Shown here: piece after piece, positions 22,208 to 35,000 of the stretch
Position numbering within the stretch: position 1 is the first letter of the stretch
Layout of the letters: the number at the start of each line of letters is the position of its first letter
NCBI GenBank assembly: GCA_963965975.1
Contig: OZ014419.1
Span: 3,313,677-3,377,676 of the forward strand
DNA: 64,000 bases
Source of the DNA: Xestospongia bergquistia
Lineage: Eukaryota > Porifera > Demospongiae > Haplosclerida > Petrosiidae
Direction of reading: 5' to 3'
The notes under the pieces: generated by a model
The model's database searches: none
Seen by the model: only the letters and a program-made list of their open reading frames with translations
What the model was told of the DNA's origin: nothing
Translations under genes and position numbers: made by a program

Positions 22208-24525
22208 TTACCTGTTGGTAGGTGAGGAGTGATGTACAGTGTTAGCATCTAATTGATTTGAGTAAGGTAACTCCTCATATGTATGTACATCACTGGTTGT
22301 GATATAGACTGGGTTGGATTGAGTAGGGACAGCTCTAGTATTATCCTGATACACTATGTTAGGAGATATTGTGAATATTTCATTTCCTCTGATATCACTA
22401 TGATAAAAGAACTAACATGATAGTGAATTTTACATTATCTTATTTTGCTGTATTAGCCCTTGTTCTCATTAATTTATTTTGATACCATAATATCACTATA
22501 ACAATAAGAACTATTAATAAAACTATAACAATTATTATTACTGCTCCAATAATACCACCAACTACAGCACCACTAATTGAAGAACTATCTTCTGTCTACT
22601 ATAAATAAGAGTCCAATTGATAATATCAGTAGAATTAATGGGAAATGTAAATAACTACCAACTTGAACCTAAACATAAAGTGGAAATGAAGAATAAGAAA
22701 TATGAGAGATATATATACTTACAGTAACATTTATAACTGTATACTGATATTTAACTGGTGGTGTACATGCTATGATCTGAGTCATATATCACTTGATATC
22801 AATACATATTACATCATTCATTCATAATTTATTTGATAGAAACTCACTTCTACATTCCTCAGAGACAACTTTTACATTTATTTCTGAACTAATCACAGAT
22901 TGAATATTACTACCCTATAAACAAATATGATAAATTATATACCGTATAGGTGGTATATTTCGCGGGGATTTAATTTAGCGAATACGAATTTTGGGTAACC
23001 ACGAAATATACCACCTATACAGTAACTACATTAAGTGGAGACACTGACTCTTATCCGAACAGTCTGTGAACTATCTCCTAAATCAATATTACAATCATTA
23101 AAATCAATTCCATTGAAAGTAGGATTTGGTTTGAGAGTAAGTCTGAATTCACATTGACTACTGTCTGGTGAAGTAACTTCATCTAGTATCAATGTATAAG
23201 TCACTGTAGTATCAATGGCTCTAGTCATATTAACTCCACTAATAGGAGGAGCTATACATTGTAGTTTAGTACTACTAACATTAACACATTGCTATAAGAG
23301 AGAGAAGTAAAGTGATTATATTAAACTAGTATATTGGTCATACCTCAGTGGTAGTAGGATATCTAGTGTCAGTGATACGGATCATAGAAGACTGGATTAC
23401 ATCTATACTAGTACTAGTAAAGTTCAACTTGATATCCCCACTATATAATAAACACAATACATCACTAAGTATCTAAGTATCATAATATACTCTAGTTATG
23501 CTGATATAGTTATTTGACGAGTCAGTGAAGTAAATGGTTTATAAAGATATGTCACTGCTGAATTACTAAACTCTGCTTCATTTACTGACACTATTATAGT
23601 CCTGGTACAATTAATAGAAGAAACATTAGCTGAAGTACATTGGATTTGACTTGAGTTAATGTTCCTGAGAAGAGAACCAATCTTATATGATACCAGTGTG
23701 TACTGTAGTAACTCATTAACACTTACATAATATTGCACTCAATATCAGAACAGTGACTGCTCCTCTTTCTCCTCTTTCTCCTCTTATTTGACGAGGACTC
23801 TCTCATGATTATTTTGGTCTCTTCTTTGTTACCAATATCCAAGTTAGTTCCTTCTATTCTCACTAGAATACCTCCACTAATTGGACCAAATGTAGGACTC
23901 ACTGACTTAATAATAAGGGTCAGGAATTGGAAGTGGGTACTACTGACAGCTGTCTTAGGTTGAGGTACAGTAGTATTCATTATCACAGTTATAGTTACAT
24001 TGCTTGTTACAGTATTACTGTCATCAGGAGTAATATTACATACTATCCTCCTACCAGGTACATACAGATCTGGGTTAGAGGTACATGTCCAATTGCCAAG
24101 GGTAACAGAAAGGATACCTGAAGACTGGGTACCCAAATTAGTACCATATATGGTAACTTGTGTTCTGCCTTGTGGAGGACCACTTGTAGGAGTAAGTTAG
24201 TGATGACAGGATTAGGACAGCTTGTGACTATATTATTAGTACATACACTCCTCTCACTACACATATTTCTATCACACCAACTACAGTTAAATCCTGTGTT
24301 AATGTTCTGAGCTAGACATGAAGAACAACCATTAGCCAGTGTAGGACAATTGTATAGAACCACTATATATGAGACAGAATACTCAGCAGTTTACTTTATA
24401 TATTAGACTTACCATTGATAGTATCTCCAGTAGTAATCTCTATATCATAGGATTTGGTATTAAAGATCTGTCTGAGAACGAAATGATGGGTCTGAGTCTG
24501 ATTATGACCTCCACTAAATAACAAC
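22208..24525 (-). CDS. Plexin-like receptor: PSI, IPT/TIG repeats, transmembrane helix, tyrosine-rich tail (damaged)
   Basis: Reading the minus strand from 24,525 down: an exon ending FNTKSYDIEITTGDTING (end of a Sema-like domain); a PSI cysteine knot with CSSCLAQNINTGFNCSWC (about 24,330-24,275); IPT domain 1 with GPPQGRTQVTIYGTNLG (about 24,190-24,140); and IPT domain 2 with SVSPTFGPISGGILVRIEG (about 23,905-23,850). A basic furin-type site KRRKRRKR follows (about 23,780-23,755), then more IPT-like exons to 23,031. One strong transmembrane segment follows (VGGIIGAVIIIVIVLLIVLI, about 22,560-22,500), and a short cytoplasmic tail with several tyrosines (NIVYQDN, NPVYITTSD, HTYEELPY) ends at a TAA at 22,208-22,210. 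The architecture is that of plexin/MET-type receptors without the RasGAP or kinase domain. Between the PSI and IPT1 (about 24,197) the frame must shift, so it is damaged or misassembled there. The TAA could instead be read through a splice donor (AACAG/GTAATA). Confidence 0.6.
22944..23020. mobile_element. Short MITE-like inverted repeat in an intron
   Basis: Nineteen perfectly complementary bases, GTATAGGTGGTATATTTCG at 22,944-22,962 and their inverse at 23,002-23,020, flank about 39 bases, giving a 77-bp hairpin-capable unit. It lies in an intron of the plexin-like gene. Size and structure fit a miniature inverted-repeat transposable element or its solo remnant. I cannot identify a target-site duplication with confidence or the parent transposon. 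Confidence 0.65.
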
Positions 24526-24649
24526 TGTAATAATATAATGATGTATCTTGACTTGTTTAAGTGGAAGGTTACTAAATAATCTTACATGCAACACACACAC
24601 TGAACTAAACATCTATGCTAGATACACGAGTGCATATTCTATTCTGTAG

Positions 24650-25253
24650 TTGGATATTGCCAGTAAATGTGGAGCTGATATTGTCCTTAATCCCACTGAA
24701 TGCTTGAGGAGGTGAAGACACTCTCTGATGGATTTGGTTGTGATGTCTACATTGAAGCCACTGGTAGTCCAGTTTCTGTCCAACAGGGGTACATTGTAAT
24801 AAAAAATGTAATTTGATTGTTCTTATTTCACAGACTTCAAATGATCTGTCGTCAAGGAACTTTTGTGGAATATAGTGTGTTTGGAAAGGAAACATCTGCA
24901 GTTATATGCCGATTGAACATGTTGTTGTTATAGAATTAACAATTAAAGGTGGTCATTGCAGTCCTTATACATATCCTGTAGCCATTCAAATGATTGAAAG
25001 AGACCAAATACCTTTGGAAGTAGGTAGACAATACTACTAGACATTGAGTACAATATAGAGTATTTGTATTTATAATTTCAACTTGAAGCTTCTGTAGGAT
25101 TTAATTTTTATCTAACTTTTTATTAAACTATTTATCACCTCACTATAGGACATTATTACACATCAACTTCCTTTAGAAAATGTTATTGAAGGCATAAATA
25201 TTGTCAACAAAAGTAGTGAATCTATTGAAATTGTCCTCCTACCATGGAACTAA
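24650..25253 (+). pseudogene. Zinc-type (medium-chain) alcohol dehydrogenase, 5'-truncated and frameshifted
   Basis: Only the second half of a medium-chain dehydrogenase/reductase is present: the NAD-binding fold and the C-terminus. Exon one (24,650-24,788) reads DIASKCGADIVLNPTE and, after a frame change near 24,695, VKTLSDGFGCDVYIEATG. Exon two (24,834-25,019) reads RQGTFVEYSVFGKETSA, then needs another shift near 24,905 to read KGGHCSPYTYPVAIQM. Exon three (25,149-25,253) reads LPLENVIEGINIVNK and ends LLPWN-stop. The pattern resembles sorbitol/erythritol-type dehydrogenases. The catalytic zinc exons are missing; their place is taken by the oppositely oriented plexin-like gene. Truncation plus two shifts make this a pseudogene. 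It ends 94 bases before the PCCA start codon. Confidence 0.7.
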
Positions 25254-25347
25254 AATAATGGCTATTATAAAATAATTATTATAACCTATTGATTAATTTC
25301 ATTAGGTGAAGTTTGAGTGGGTGTGGTCAACATTGGTAAAGTTCAAC

Positions 25348-28300
25348 ATGTTGAGGTGTCTTCCAAATCTGCACAGGCCCGTAGTCGACTATCACAAAAT
25401 ATCTGCTCTTATCCGAAGAGGCTATACACATAGCCAATCAAAGGTTTGTCTTGCTTGGCTTAAGTAAATAAGATGCTGACCCTGTCTTAAAAGTGATATA
25501 ATTAATTAAATATCTTGTACTTCTTATAAAACCATTAAATAAAATTTGAGAATTGAATTAAATAATGTCAGTGCTTAGTAAATAGCCTCAAGCTGACTAT
25601 GTGACAATACTAAGGATTAAAAAGATTAGAAATGAGTCAGTGATGGGTGGGCCTATGTTTATACACAAATTTATAATTGTCATTATGCTTAGGTTAGTTG
25701 GAATGCTACTAATTCTATTGTGCTTGCCAATAACTTGCCTAAGTTACCTCCGATACTTCTTACATTTTGTGATAAGGTATATGCTGCAAGTTTTTACCAA
25801 TAGAAAATTAATGTTTTCATTGAGATTCTGCAATTCCATGATTGTTATAGTTGAGTGAGCAAACATGAACCCTTTGGGATCAACTCCAGTTCTTATAAGA
25901 AAATTGAGGAGTGTGTGTACTACAGCACAGTGAAAATCAGTTTACTTTAATTGTTTCTCTAACTTTCTTTGACTTTGTTATAGAATAAGATGACTAATCT
26001 GCCAATATAGTGTAGGTAGGAGGAATCAAAGGTACAGCCAAATTTTGTGTAGAAGCGAAAATGCATTTCTGAATTTGTTTAAAATCATTCTAACTGGAAT
26101 TCACTTTTATTTGCTAATGAAGGTTTAGTAGGAAATGATAACGCTGTCAAAGCACCACAACACAATCAATGCAAAATATTAAATAATGTGGAGATTAAAC
26201 AGCTATATTCCAAACTCTTATTGTAGCCATTTGTGTTGTATTTGTAATTTCTAAATAAGAGATAGCTGTCAGTGACCTCTAGTTATTGAATAAATATAGA
26301 ACAGTATGATAAAGGCAATTATTTAACTAAATATTTGTAAATTGACTAAATTCCTTTTCTTTTTCTTCCTTCATTCAGTATTGTTCTAATCAGAAATTTT
26401 TATTGATCAGATAGTGGAACATATGGTCCAAACTAGATTTATGCTCCCTATGCTTGTTTGCAATCCAACATTATACATTATACAATATACCCTATACATT
26501 ATACAATATACCTTATACATTATACAATATACCTTATACATTATACAATATAACCTATACATTATACAATATACATTATACATTATACAATATACCCTAT
26601 ACATTATACAATATACCTTATACATTATACAATATACCCTATACATTATACAATATACCTTATACATTATACAATATACCTTATACATTATACAATATAC
26701 CCTATACATTATACAATATACCTTATACATTATACAATATACCCTATACATTATACAATATACCCTATACATTATACAATTATACATTACACATTGTACA
26801 TTATACATTATATTTTTCTATTCTGTAGCCTTTTAAGAAAATCTTGATAGCTAATCGTGGAGAAATAGCTTGTAGAGTGAGTTTATTAGTTGACTAGTAA
26901 TCAAGAATACTTTTCTAGGTCATTAGAACATGCAAAGAAATGGGAATAAAATCTGTGGCTGTTTACAGTGATGCTGATTCACAAGCAGTAAGTGCTGTTG
27001 GTCTTACTTTTACCTGGCAGGCTTCATGTGCCAGGTAGTTCTAAAAGATTTTTTACGCCATTGGTAGGCATGTCTGTGTGTCTCTATTTAATTCCAACTT
27101 AGAAAAAATGAAGATAGTTTTTCTTTCTGGCACACTTTGTATCCCAGACAATCCTAAGATTAGTTTTGACCAAATGTTATCTATGTACACTGGTATGTTA
27201 GTTTTCATTGTTTTATTTTATTGTTGTATGCTATTATTAATTGCAACAACTAAAATTAACTTGCACAAATTGAAGGTCAACACACACGTCACAACCAATG
27301 AATTTATTTTAATTTAATTATTCCAGGCATTACATGGTGGATGTGACAATTTGAAGTTATAGCATTGTATTATTAAAAAAATGCTTCTTAGTTTTACTAC
27401 AGCATCTGCTTTCTCTGCAGTCTCAATATTACATAATTACAGTATCAAAATAATCTTAGGACATTTTTCCAGTTATAGTTTTGTTATGTTGTTGAGTATT
27501 ATTGTTCATTGTAATCTGATGTTATTTGTTCTATACAGCTTCATGTTCGTATGTCTGATGAGGCTGTTCGAGTGGGTCCTGCACTAGCTACTGAGAGCTA
27601 TCTTGTTATGGATGCTATTTTGAATGCTGTTTCAGTCACAGGCGCTCACGCAGTAAGACATTATAAGTATAATTCTAAGGATAGCTAATAGTATACTCCC
27701 TGGTATTGATATAATCCAATGCTTTAGAGTAGGAAAGGTTTAATTTGAACACTAACATCATTGTACACTATTTTATTGCCCATACAAGGTTCATCCAGGG
27801 TATGGGTTTCTGTCAGAAAATAAAGAGTTTGCTGAAGAACTTTCTAACCGCGGTGTTGCATTTATTGGTCCAAACACTCATGCTATTCATGTGATGGGAG
27901 ATAAACTAGAGAGCAAGAGAACTGCAGTGAATGCAAAAGTGAATACAATCCCTGGTTTTGATGGCATAGTCAAGGTACAGTGAATAACTCTATACATTTT
28001 ATTAGTTCTTCATAGACTCCAGATGTAGCTGTGCAGTTAGCTCAAGAAATTGGTAAGTCAGAACTCTAATGAACTGAATCATGTTCTTACTGTTTCATTT
28101 AAGAGAGATGTATATATTTAAACAATTACTGGTATTACTCAGTTTATATATGTGTATTACTATATGCTAGGTTATCCTGTGATGTTAAAAGCCACAGCTG
28201 GTGGCGGTGGGAAGGGAATGAGGATAGCTTGGAATGAAAAAGAAGTCATTGAAGGGTTTCGTTTTGCTACAGAAGAAGCGAAGACTGCTGTGAATGATGA

Positions 28301-31300
28301 CAGATTATTGATTGAAAAGTTTATTGATAAACCTCGACATATTGAAATACAGGTATATTGATATTTATAACTAGTTGTTACAGTTATGACAATGTCACTT
28401 TAATTTGTGCCATAGGTTTTAGGAGATCAACACGGCAATGTGGTGAGTAAAGATACTCTCTTAATGACAACTTCAGAATTTCAAGTGATATCTTTAATTT
28501 TGTAGGTCTATTTAAATGAGAGAGAGTGCTCCATTCAAAGGAGAAATCAGAAAGTAATTGAAGAAGCACCAAGGTAAGTTATTTATTTATTCTTAAATAA
28601 TGTAATGTCATTCTCTTAGCACTTTCCTTGATCCTACTACACGATGTGCTATGGGAGAACAGGCAGTAGCACTAGCTAAGTCAGTAAACTATGGTTCTGC
28701 AGGTAGGAATATATTATGGTAGTGTATACTTGTCCAAAACTAGGATTAGAAAAAACATAGTGATGTGTGCATTCTCACTTAAAGCTGAGTACACAGTAGA
28801 ATAGTGATTATGTCCACACACAAATCTCAACAAGGACACATGTTAAGTGTGTGTATGCAACCTTAAAGAGCAAATATCTTTTAGGTACTGTTGAGTTCTT
28901 GGTTGATTCACAAAAGAACTTTTACTTTTTGGAGATGAACACAAGATTACAAGTAGAACACCCTATCACAGAATGTATCACTGGGATAGATATAGTCAAG
29001 GAAATGATTAATTCTGCTGCAGGTAATCCACTAATAGATGTATTGATGACATTATACAATGTAGGTTTGTTATTAAACATTTTCCAAAGGAAGTTTTCCA
29101 TAGTTATCAGAAAAATCATTGATAATATTGTAATTCTAGACTACTGAAGCCAAAAAAAAGAGTAGACTTCAACATTTACAAGCATTTTTGAGTGTATACC
29201 AATAAAATCTACTTCATACAAGTTATTCTGATAACTATGATCATTTTCCAGTCAAGGAAGGTGGTTGGACAAATTAATTAATGGAATACAAGCATGTCTA
29301 TAATAACTGTGGTAACTTGCCCACTATGAATTGATCTGGAAATGAGAAACACTCTTTGCTGGCTTTATTTTCATTCTTACTTTCTTCTTTGTTGAAGAAT
29401 AAGTAAGAACATCTGGGTTAAAATTAAAAATTCTAGATATTGTATTTTGTTTTAATTAAATCTCACTGCTAATTGTATGTTCCTTTTTTGCTTTGTCCAT
29501 AAGTCACTCAATGATATATGAACATGATATATTTAGATCAATTATTAAGTTAATAATACAGGATTTGACTAACATAATGATCTATGCTATGATCTATTGT
29601 TCATTTTAGGATTTAAGTTACCATTCACACAAGATGACATTGGCATTAATGGATGGGCTTTTGAAGCCAGGATATATGCCGAAGATCCAGTTCGATTTCT
29701 TCCTTCAATTGGATATCTGTCAAAGTATATTGAACCTCTTGGAAGACCAGGATTAGAAAATGTATGTCATAGAATCTTTATATTATAGAAGGTGGTCATA
29801 TTCTAGAACATTCTAGAGCATCAATATGTTAAGTTGTGCTCCTGTATATAGCTTCGTTTGGGATTCTTAACTTAGATTGTCTTGGAAACATTTTTTTACA
29901 ATAATTATTACAATTGTTATAGGATAAATTCATTAGGATTGTTACAGGATAAATTTACAATAATTATTAGGTTCAAGTTTTGTGTCCTGCTTGACCATGT
30001 CTCAATTACCTCTAGGTTCGTGTTGATACGGGTATTGTTGAAGGAAGTACAATCAGTATGTTTTATGATCCCATGATATCAAAGGTAATTGACATTAACC
30101 ATCTATTGTATAACACTCTCTCCTCAAGTTAATTACATATGGTCCAGATAGAGAGTCTGCTCTAGCAACAATGGCTAAAGCTTTGGATAACTACTGCATA
30201 AAAGGTATGTAGTGTCCCTGGTTTAATGATATCAATTTTTACTGCTTGGCACACAAGTGTGCCAAGCCTTTTAGACACATAATGAAATTTCTGATACATA
30301 ACATGTCATCCCATGATTATTGGATTATTATTATTTTTAGTACACTATAAATTTGTGTACATAATACTTGCAGGTGTTACTCATAATATTCCCATACTGA
30401 GAGATATTATTACTCACCCACGATTTATATCAGGAGATATTAGCACTAACTTTATACAAGAAGTCTACCCTAATGGTTTCCCAGGTAAGAAACATTTAAT
30501 ATAATCTGGTATACTAGTATATTAAACAAACTATTGCATGTAAAGACATGTCATATTGTATACTAGGACGCCAACTTAATGAAGATGAGACAATGGAACT
30601 AATTGCAGCAACTTGTCTAATGTATTTGAGAAGACAACAGAATTCATCTCAGTTCCATAATCAAGACAGGTTATTACTACAAATGTTTACAATTTGTTAA
30701 TGTCCTTATCTACAACTCATATGACATGTTTTTTATTGTAGACAACACCATGTCTCCATCGAGAGTGGTTTATGTCAGTTAACAGTTACCCTTCAAAACT
30801 CAACCTATCCAGTCACAGTAGATACTAATCCTAGTGGTGGTTATGTTGTTAACATCAATGGCAAGGAGTTAACAATATCTTCGTTGTGGCAATCAGGAGA
30901 GCCTATTATGTATGCTGATATTGGAGAGAAACAAGTTACTATACATGTGAGTTAGAGATTGGCCTCTATAATGGTCACTAGGCCACAATAATTGGTTTGA
31001 ATTCAGGCATAATTGTTATAAGTTGCTATAAATGGTAATATCATCACCTTTGTTTAGTTTGAAGGTAGAAATGGTCAATTACTATATGTCCGGCTTTATG
31101 GAGATAAAGTGAGTGTATCTTAGATAGTGCAATGTGAACCACTGTCTGTTTATTGTCTGTTATTGTTATATTTAGTATTCATTATTAGTACATGATTCTA
31201 GACAAGCTGAATTGACAAAACATGTACCACAAAAGTCACAGGTAATATACTATCTTCCCTGTCATTTGATGTCCTCCACCCATTATTTATCTGTCACTTG

Positions 31301-31686
31301 TCTTTCAATTTATTCATTCACTGATTGTTCTATTTTACTTAGGAAAAACTAGCTCACATTCTACGGGCACCAATGCCTGGTATAGTTAAATCTGTTATAT
31401 GCCAAGAGGGAGATGATGTAATTAAATTATACTTAAATTAATTGACGACATTTATTCATTAGGTGGAAGAGGGAACAACTATTGTAACACTGGAAGCTAT
31501 GAAGATGCAAAATCCTTTATTTGCTCCAATAACTGGGAAAGTCAGTTATATTGTTAATCACTGTTTGTGCCATTTTTCCATTTTTGATTTATATTTACAC
31601 TCTCTATATCTTAGATAAAGTCTGTCTATGTCAAAGAAGGTGATAGTATAGCTGAAGATGATGTGATTCTAGAATTTCATCATTAA
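25348..31686 (+). CDS. PCCA: Propionyl-CoA carboxylase alpha chain, mitochondrial
   Basis: This is the biotin-carrying subunit that carboxylates propionyl-CoA to methylmalonyl-CoA in mitochondria. Twenty-two exons: 25348-25443, 26829-26876, 26919-26987, 27539-27652, 27789-27974, 28016-28052, 28171-28352, 28416-28442, 28506-28573, 28620-28702, 28885-29022, 29610-29761, 30016-30084, 30129-30204, 30374-30484, 30567-30669, 30742-30946, 31058-31108, 31176-31241, 31343-31417, 31463-31540, 31615-31686. They total 2,106 nt, or 701 aa (human about 728), with all phases closing. Exon 1 encodes an arginine-rich presequence. The biotin carboxylase domain starts at [15 protein letters not shown]; the ATP-grasp loop AGGGGKGM is near residues 193-200, and [11 protein letters not shown] is at about 320-330. 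The C-terminal biotinyl domain carries EAMKM with the biotin lysine near residue 666, 35 from the end. The specific match through [16 protein letters not shown] supports PCCA over methylcrotonyl-CoA or pyruvate carboxylase. It looks intact. Confidence 0.96.
26472..26783. repeat. 21-bp minisatellite in PCCA intron 1
   Basis: About 15 copies of a 21-bp unit, TATACATTATACAATATACC plus C or T, run through the 1.39-kb first intron. Because the period is a multiple of three and the unit lacks stops in several frames, long frames appear on both strands (repeating [21 protein letters not shown]). They lie inside an intron, share no start context and are not genes. The tract ends about 45 bases before the exon 2 acceptor. 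Confidence 0.95.
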
Positions 31687-32035
31687 CTATATGAGTGTTG
31701 GCTGACAAAACACGAGATTATATTCTGTGAGATTACATGTAATGGTTCATTATTTAAAACTACTTATCCAACAAGTTTGCAAGTCAATGAATTACAAATT
31801 TAATATATGTTATTCTTATAAGCAACTTGGTTAGTGGTGAATACTTTATTGTGTAATACAGACTGGCACATTATGTACTCACTGGTGACTGGCCACTAGT
31901 AATTATCCAGAATGAAGAAATTGTCTGGAGTTTCATTACATAAGAAATTTCAGTTCTTGTCATAACTCACATTATGAGGAAATTAACAATTGGAATGACT
32001 ACAATTTCCACCAAATTACAAAAAATCCTAATACT
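31687..32035. other. Convergent 3' intergenic region (PCCA / SARS1)
   Basis: These 349 bases separate the two stop codons and must hold both 3' ends. A minus-strand AATAAA (TTTATT at 31,845-31,850) is a good candidate polyadenylation signal for SARS1. I see no canonical AATAAA for PCCA right after its stop, so it may use a variant signal. No other gene is visible. Confidence 0.6.
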
Positions 32036-35000
32036 TCATTGATCTCTAGTTTCATTTTCGTCTTTCTTTGTCATTCCTGCCTGCTGCTTTTTCTGTTTCT
32101 TTGTGAGTGGTTCTTCAATTGGTGCAGGTTTGACAAATTTGATCATTTCCTTATAAGCTAACAACAAAGAAAGTATTTAAAATTGATTTCACAAATTTGA
32201 ATTATATACACTTAAAATGATGTGTACATTATATAATACATAAACATATATTTTATCCTCTATAACAGTTGGCACAAGATCACAGACAAGAGCAAGCCAT
32301 ATATAGCAAAGTGTAGAGATGTTATCACTTCAGAAGTTTATTGGTGAACCTTAAATAAATTCTTAGATTAAACAGTTAGAGTTATACTTGTGAAGCTTGA
32401 CAGTTTAGAGACAAAACTAGTTCATTTACCTGTTGTTAGCTAACAGTCTAAGTATTGTAATGCTTACAAAAAAATTTCCAAAGAACACCAGATTATTTCA
32501 TAATACCAACACAAGCTTAGTTGCAGCAAAGTAATGAATGACAGTGGAAAGTTGTATGAAGCTGAAGTTTGTCAAAGCATGTACATGTATATACTTAATA
32601 CACAAATTGAGCTTAGAATTACCTGGGGGCATATATTGCTTAAGGACGTCTGGCACAATGATACCTTCATCAGTCTGGTTGTTTTCTAATATTGCACATA
32701 CAGTACGAGTGGTAGCACACATGGTAGCATTCAACATATGGACATATTCAGCCTATAGACCCAGTCAAGACATCAAAAAGATCACAAGATGTACTTACCT
32801 GTTGATTCATTTTTTTAGTTTGTCCAAAACGAACTTGGAGCCTTCTTGCCTGATAATCTAGGCAGTTAGAACAGGAGACTAACTCACGAAATGCCCCTGA
32901 ACCAGGGAACCATCCCTCTAAGTCATACTTCATAGCAGCTGCCAGATTTAGTTCACCTAATGGATAGTCAAATAACATAACATGTATTTCCAATCTAGTT
33001 ATTAATATTCAATTACTTGCTGTACCACAAATTATATTTTGTATCTTACCAGAGACAATATTAACAATTTGATAAGGTATTCCCAACTGTTGATAAAACA
33101 TCTCTGCATTAGCTATCATTTCATTAAAGATTTTCCAAGACTCTTCATCATGAGGACTAGTCAAACAAAACTGCTCTACCTATGAGAGGAAGAAAGTGTA
33201 CATAGAGAGGAAGAGGAAAAGGGAGACCTATCATACCTTTTCAAATTGATGAACCCTAAAGATCCCTCTAGTGTCACGTCCATGAGAACCTACTTCTTGA
33301 CGGAAACAAGAGGAAATACCAGCATATCGTAATGGTAACTGTTGTGGGTCCAACCATTCCCCCCTGTAACAGAGGTACAATAGTGTGAACACAACGATAG
33401 CATTCCTGCTAAAATTCTTTTACAAACTTATTTTATGAGAAAACAAATTGTCAAGACAGCCTACTTGTGATATGCAGCAATAGGTTGTTCACTAGTTGCA
33501 ATTAGGTACTTTTCTTCTACACTAGTGTCTTCTTTAATCTCTGAGCTTTTACTAATTACCTAGTAATTGGATAATAATTAAAGGACACTACACCATTATA
33601 ACTGACTTTATATAACATTTCATCAAAATCACTCAATTGTGCTACTTCTTGCATCACCTCTTTTTTCATAAAGAAAGGTGTATAGAGTGGAACAAATGCT
33701 TTTTCAGCTAACAAAGACAATCCCAGTTGAATCAGTGCTTGCTCCAAAAACACAAGTGGACCTTTAAGATAATAGCAACGATTACCAGCTGTTGCAGTTC
33801 CTCTCTGCATGTCCACACCATCTACCATATAAACCAAATCCATGTGTGAGTATTTTTTACGTCCTGTAACATCACCAAAAGTGCGCTCAACACGATTATT
33901 GTCCTGTAAGTCAATGAGAAGGACACAGCAAATAGAATGATGCCATTATTACACCTCCAATACTGATATTAGCATTGGTATCAATGTGCAGGTTTTTGGT
34001 ATTGCTAAATATAGTCTCTGGTTAATAAAAGTTAAATTTAAAACAATATTAATTAGTAACTGCACCTCCCATTTGCTCCTCCCATTCCAAATTAATAATA
34101 GCAAGTAGATCAGAATCTGTGTGCAAGTCCAACTACTCAAGAGATATTAAGTGCCTTGATTTGGTTCATCTTAGCTGTCAATGCTAGCAACAAAATGAAA
34201 GCAATATGTCTTGCTTGCAAGGAGAAACTGTCATGCGAAGGGACTAACCCCTAAAACTTTTGATACCACCAACCTTAGTCAATAAAGTGTAATTCTGTCA
34301 TATTTATGGTTTGCTTTTGATGTCAATTATAGATTAAACCAAAATCACTATCAACCATATTAACTAATTTATCTATAGGTATACTAATAACCAGTATTGG
34401 TTTTTGACTAGTATTGGTTTAAAGGATATGGCATCAGTGCATCACTAATTATTACCTCATCATTTGAGATGGGAACAGAGGGATGGAGGAAATTTCCAAT
34501 TTGTGCCAAGTGAAAAGATCGCTGATCTTCAAGTTCCTTTCTTTCTGCTGAGTTAAGTTCATTTGCTTCTTCAATAAGTTGTTGTACCCGTTTGATTTGA
34601 GACACAGTTAAAGACTGAATAAAATAAATAATAAATATTAATTCTCTTATAGTTATTTTTACCTGGAGGTCATCTTGTGTAAGAGATGCAAGTTTATCTA
34701 TAACATCTTGAGGTACAGTGGGATCATCGCCAACTGACTCCTTGTTCTAGATTGTTATAGAAACTGAACTAGTGAGATTGTGTATCACATGATTAGTGAG
34801 TGATTACAGATCAATACAATATTATAATATACCTTCATTTTGGCTCCAATTGTTTTACTACAAGTGTTTTTGAGCTTATTCCAATTGTCTGCTTCAAAAC
34901 GTACTGTAAACAAAGAATACATTATGCAGTGTAAACTACATTAGCAACTTGTCTACTACTGTATATGTACATCTCCTATAAATAGCTAATAATTATCGCT

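Noticed and set aside
26407-26836. Three overlapping 120-140 codon proteins (YTLYNIP, LYIIQYT, YCIMYRV repeats)
   Set aside because: Produced by the 21-bp minisatellite within PCCA intron 1.
28384-28572. Minus-strand frame inside PCCA
   Set aside because: Antisense shadow of PCCA exons 8-9, with no independent support.
30241-30275. Short palindrome TTGGCACAC/GTGTGCCAA in a PCCA intron, with similar words near 27,017 and 46,080
   Set aside because: It resembles a small hairpin, but the related sites share only a few bases; not enough to call an element or an RNA gene.
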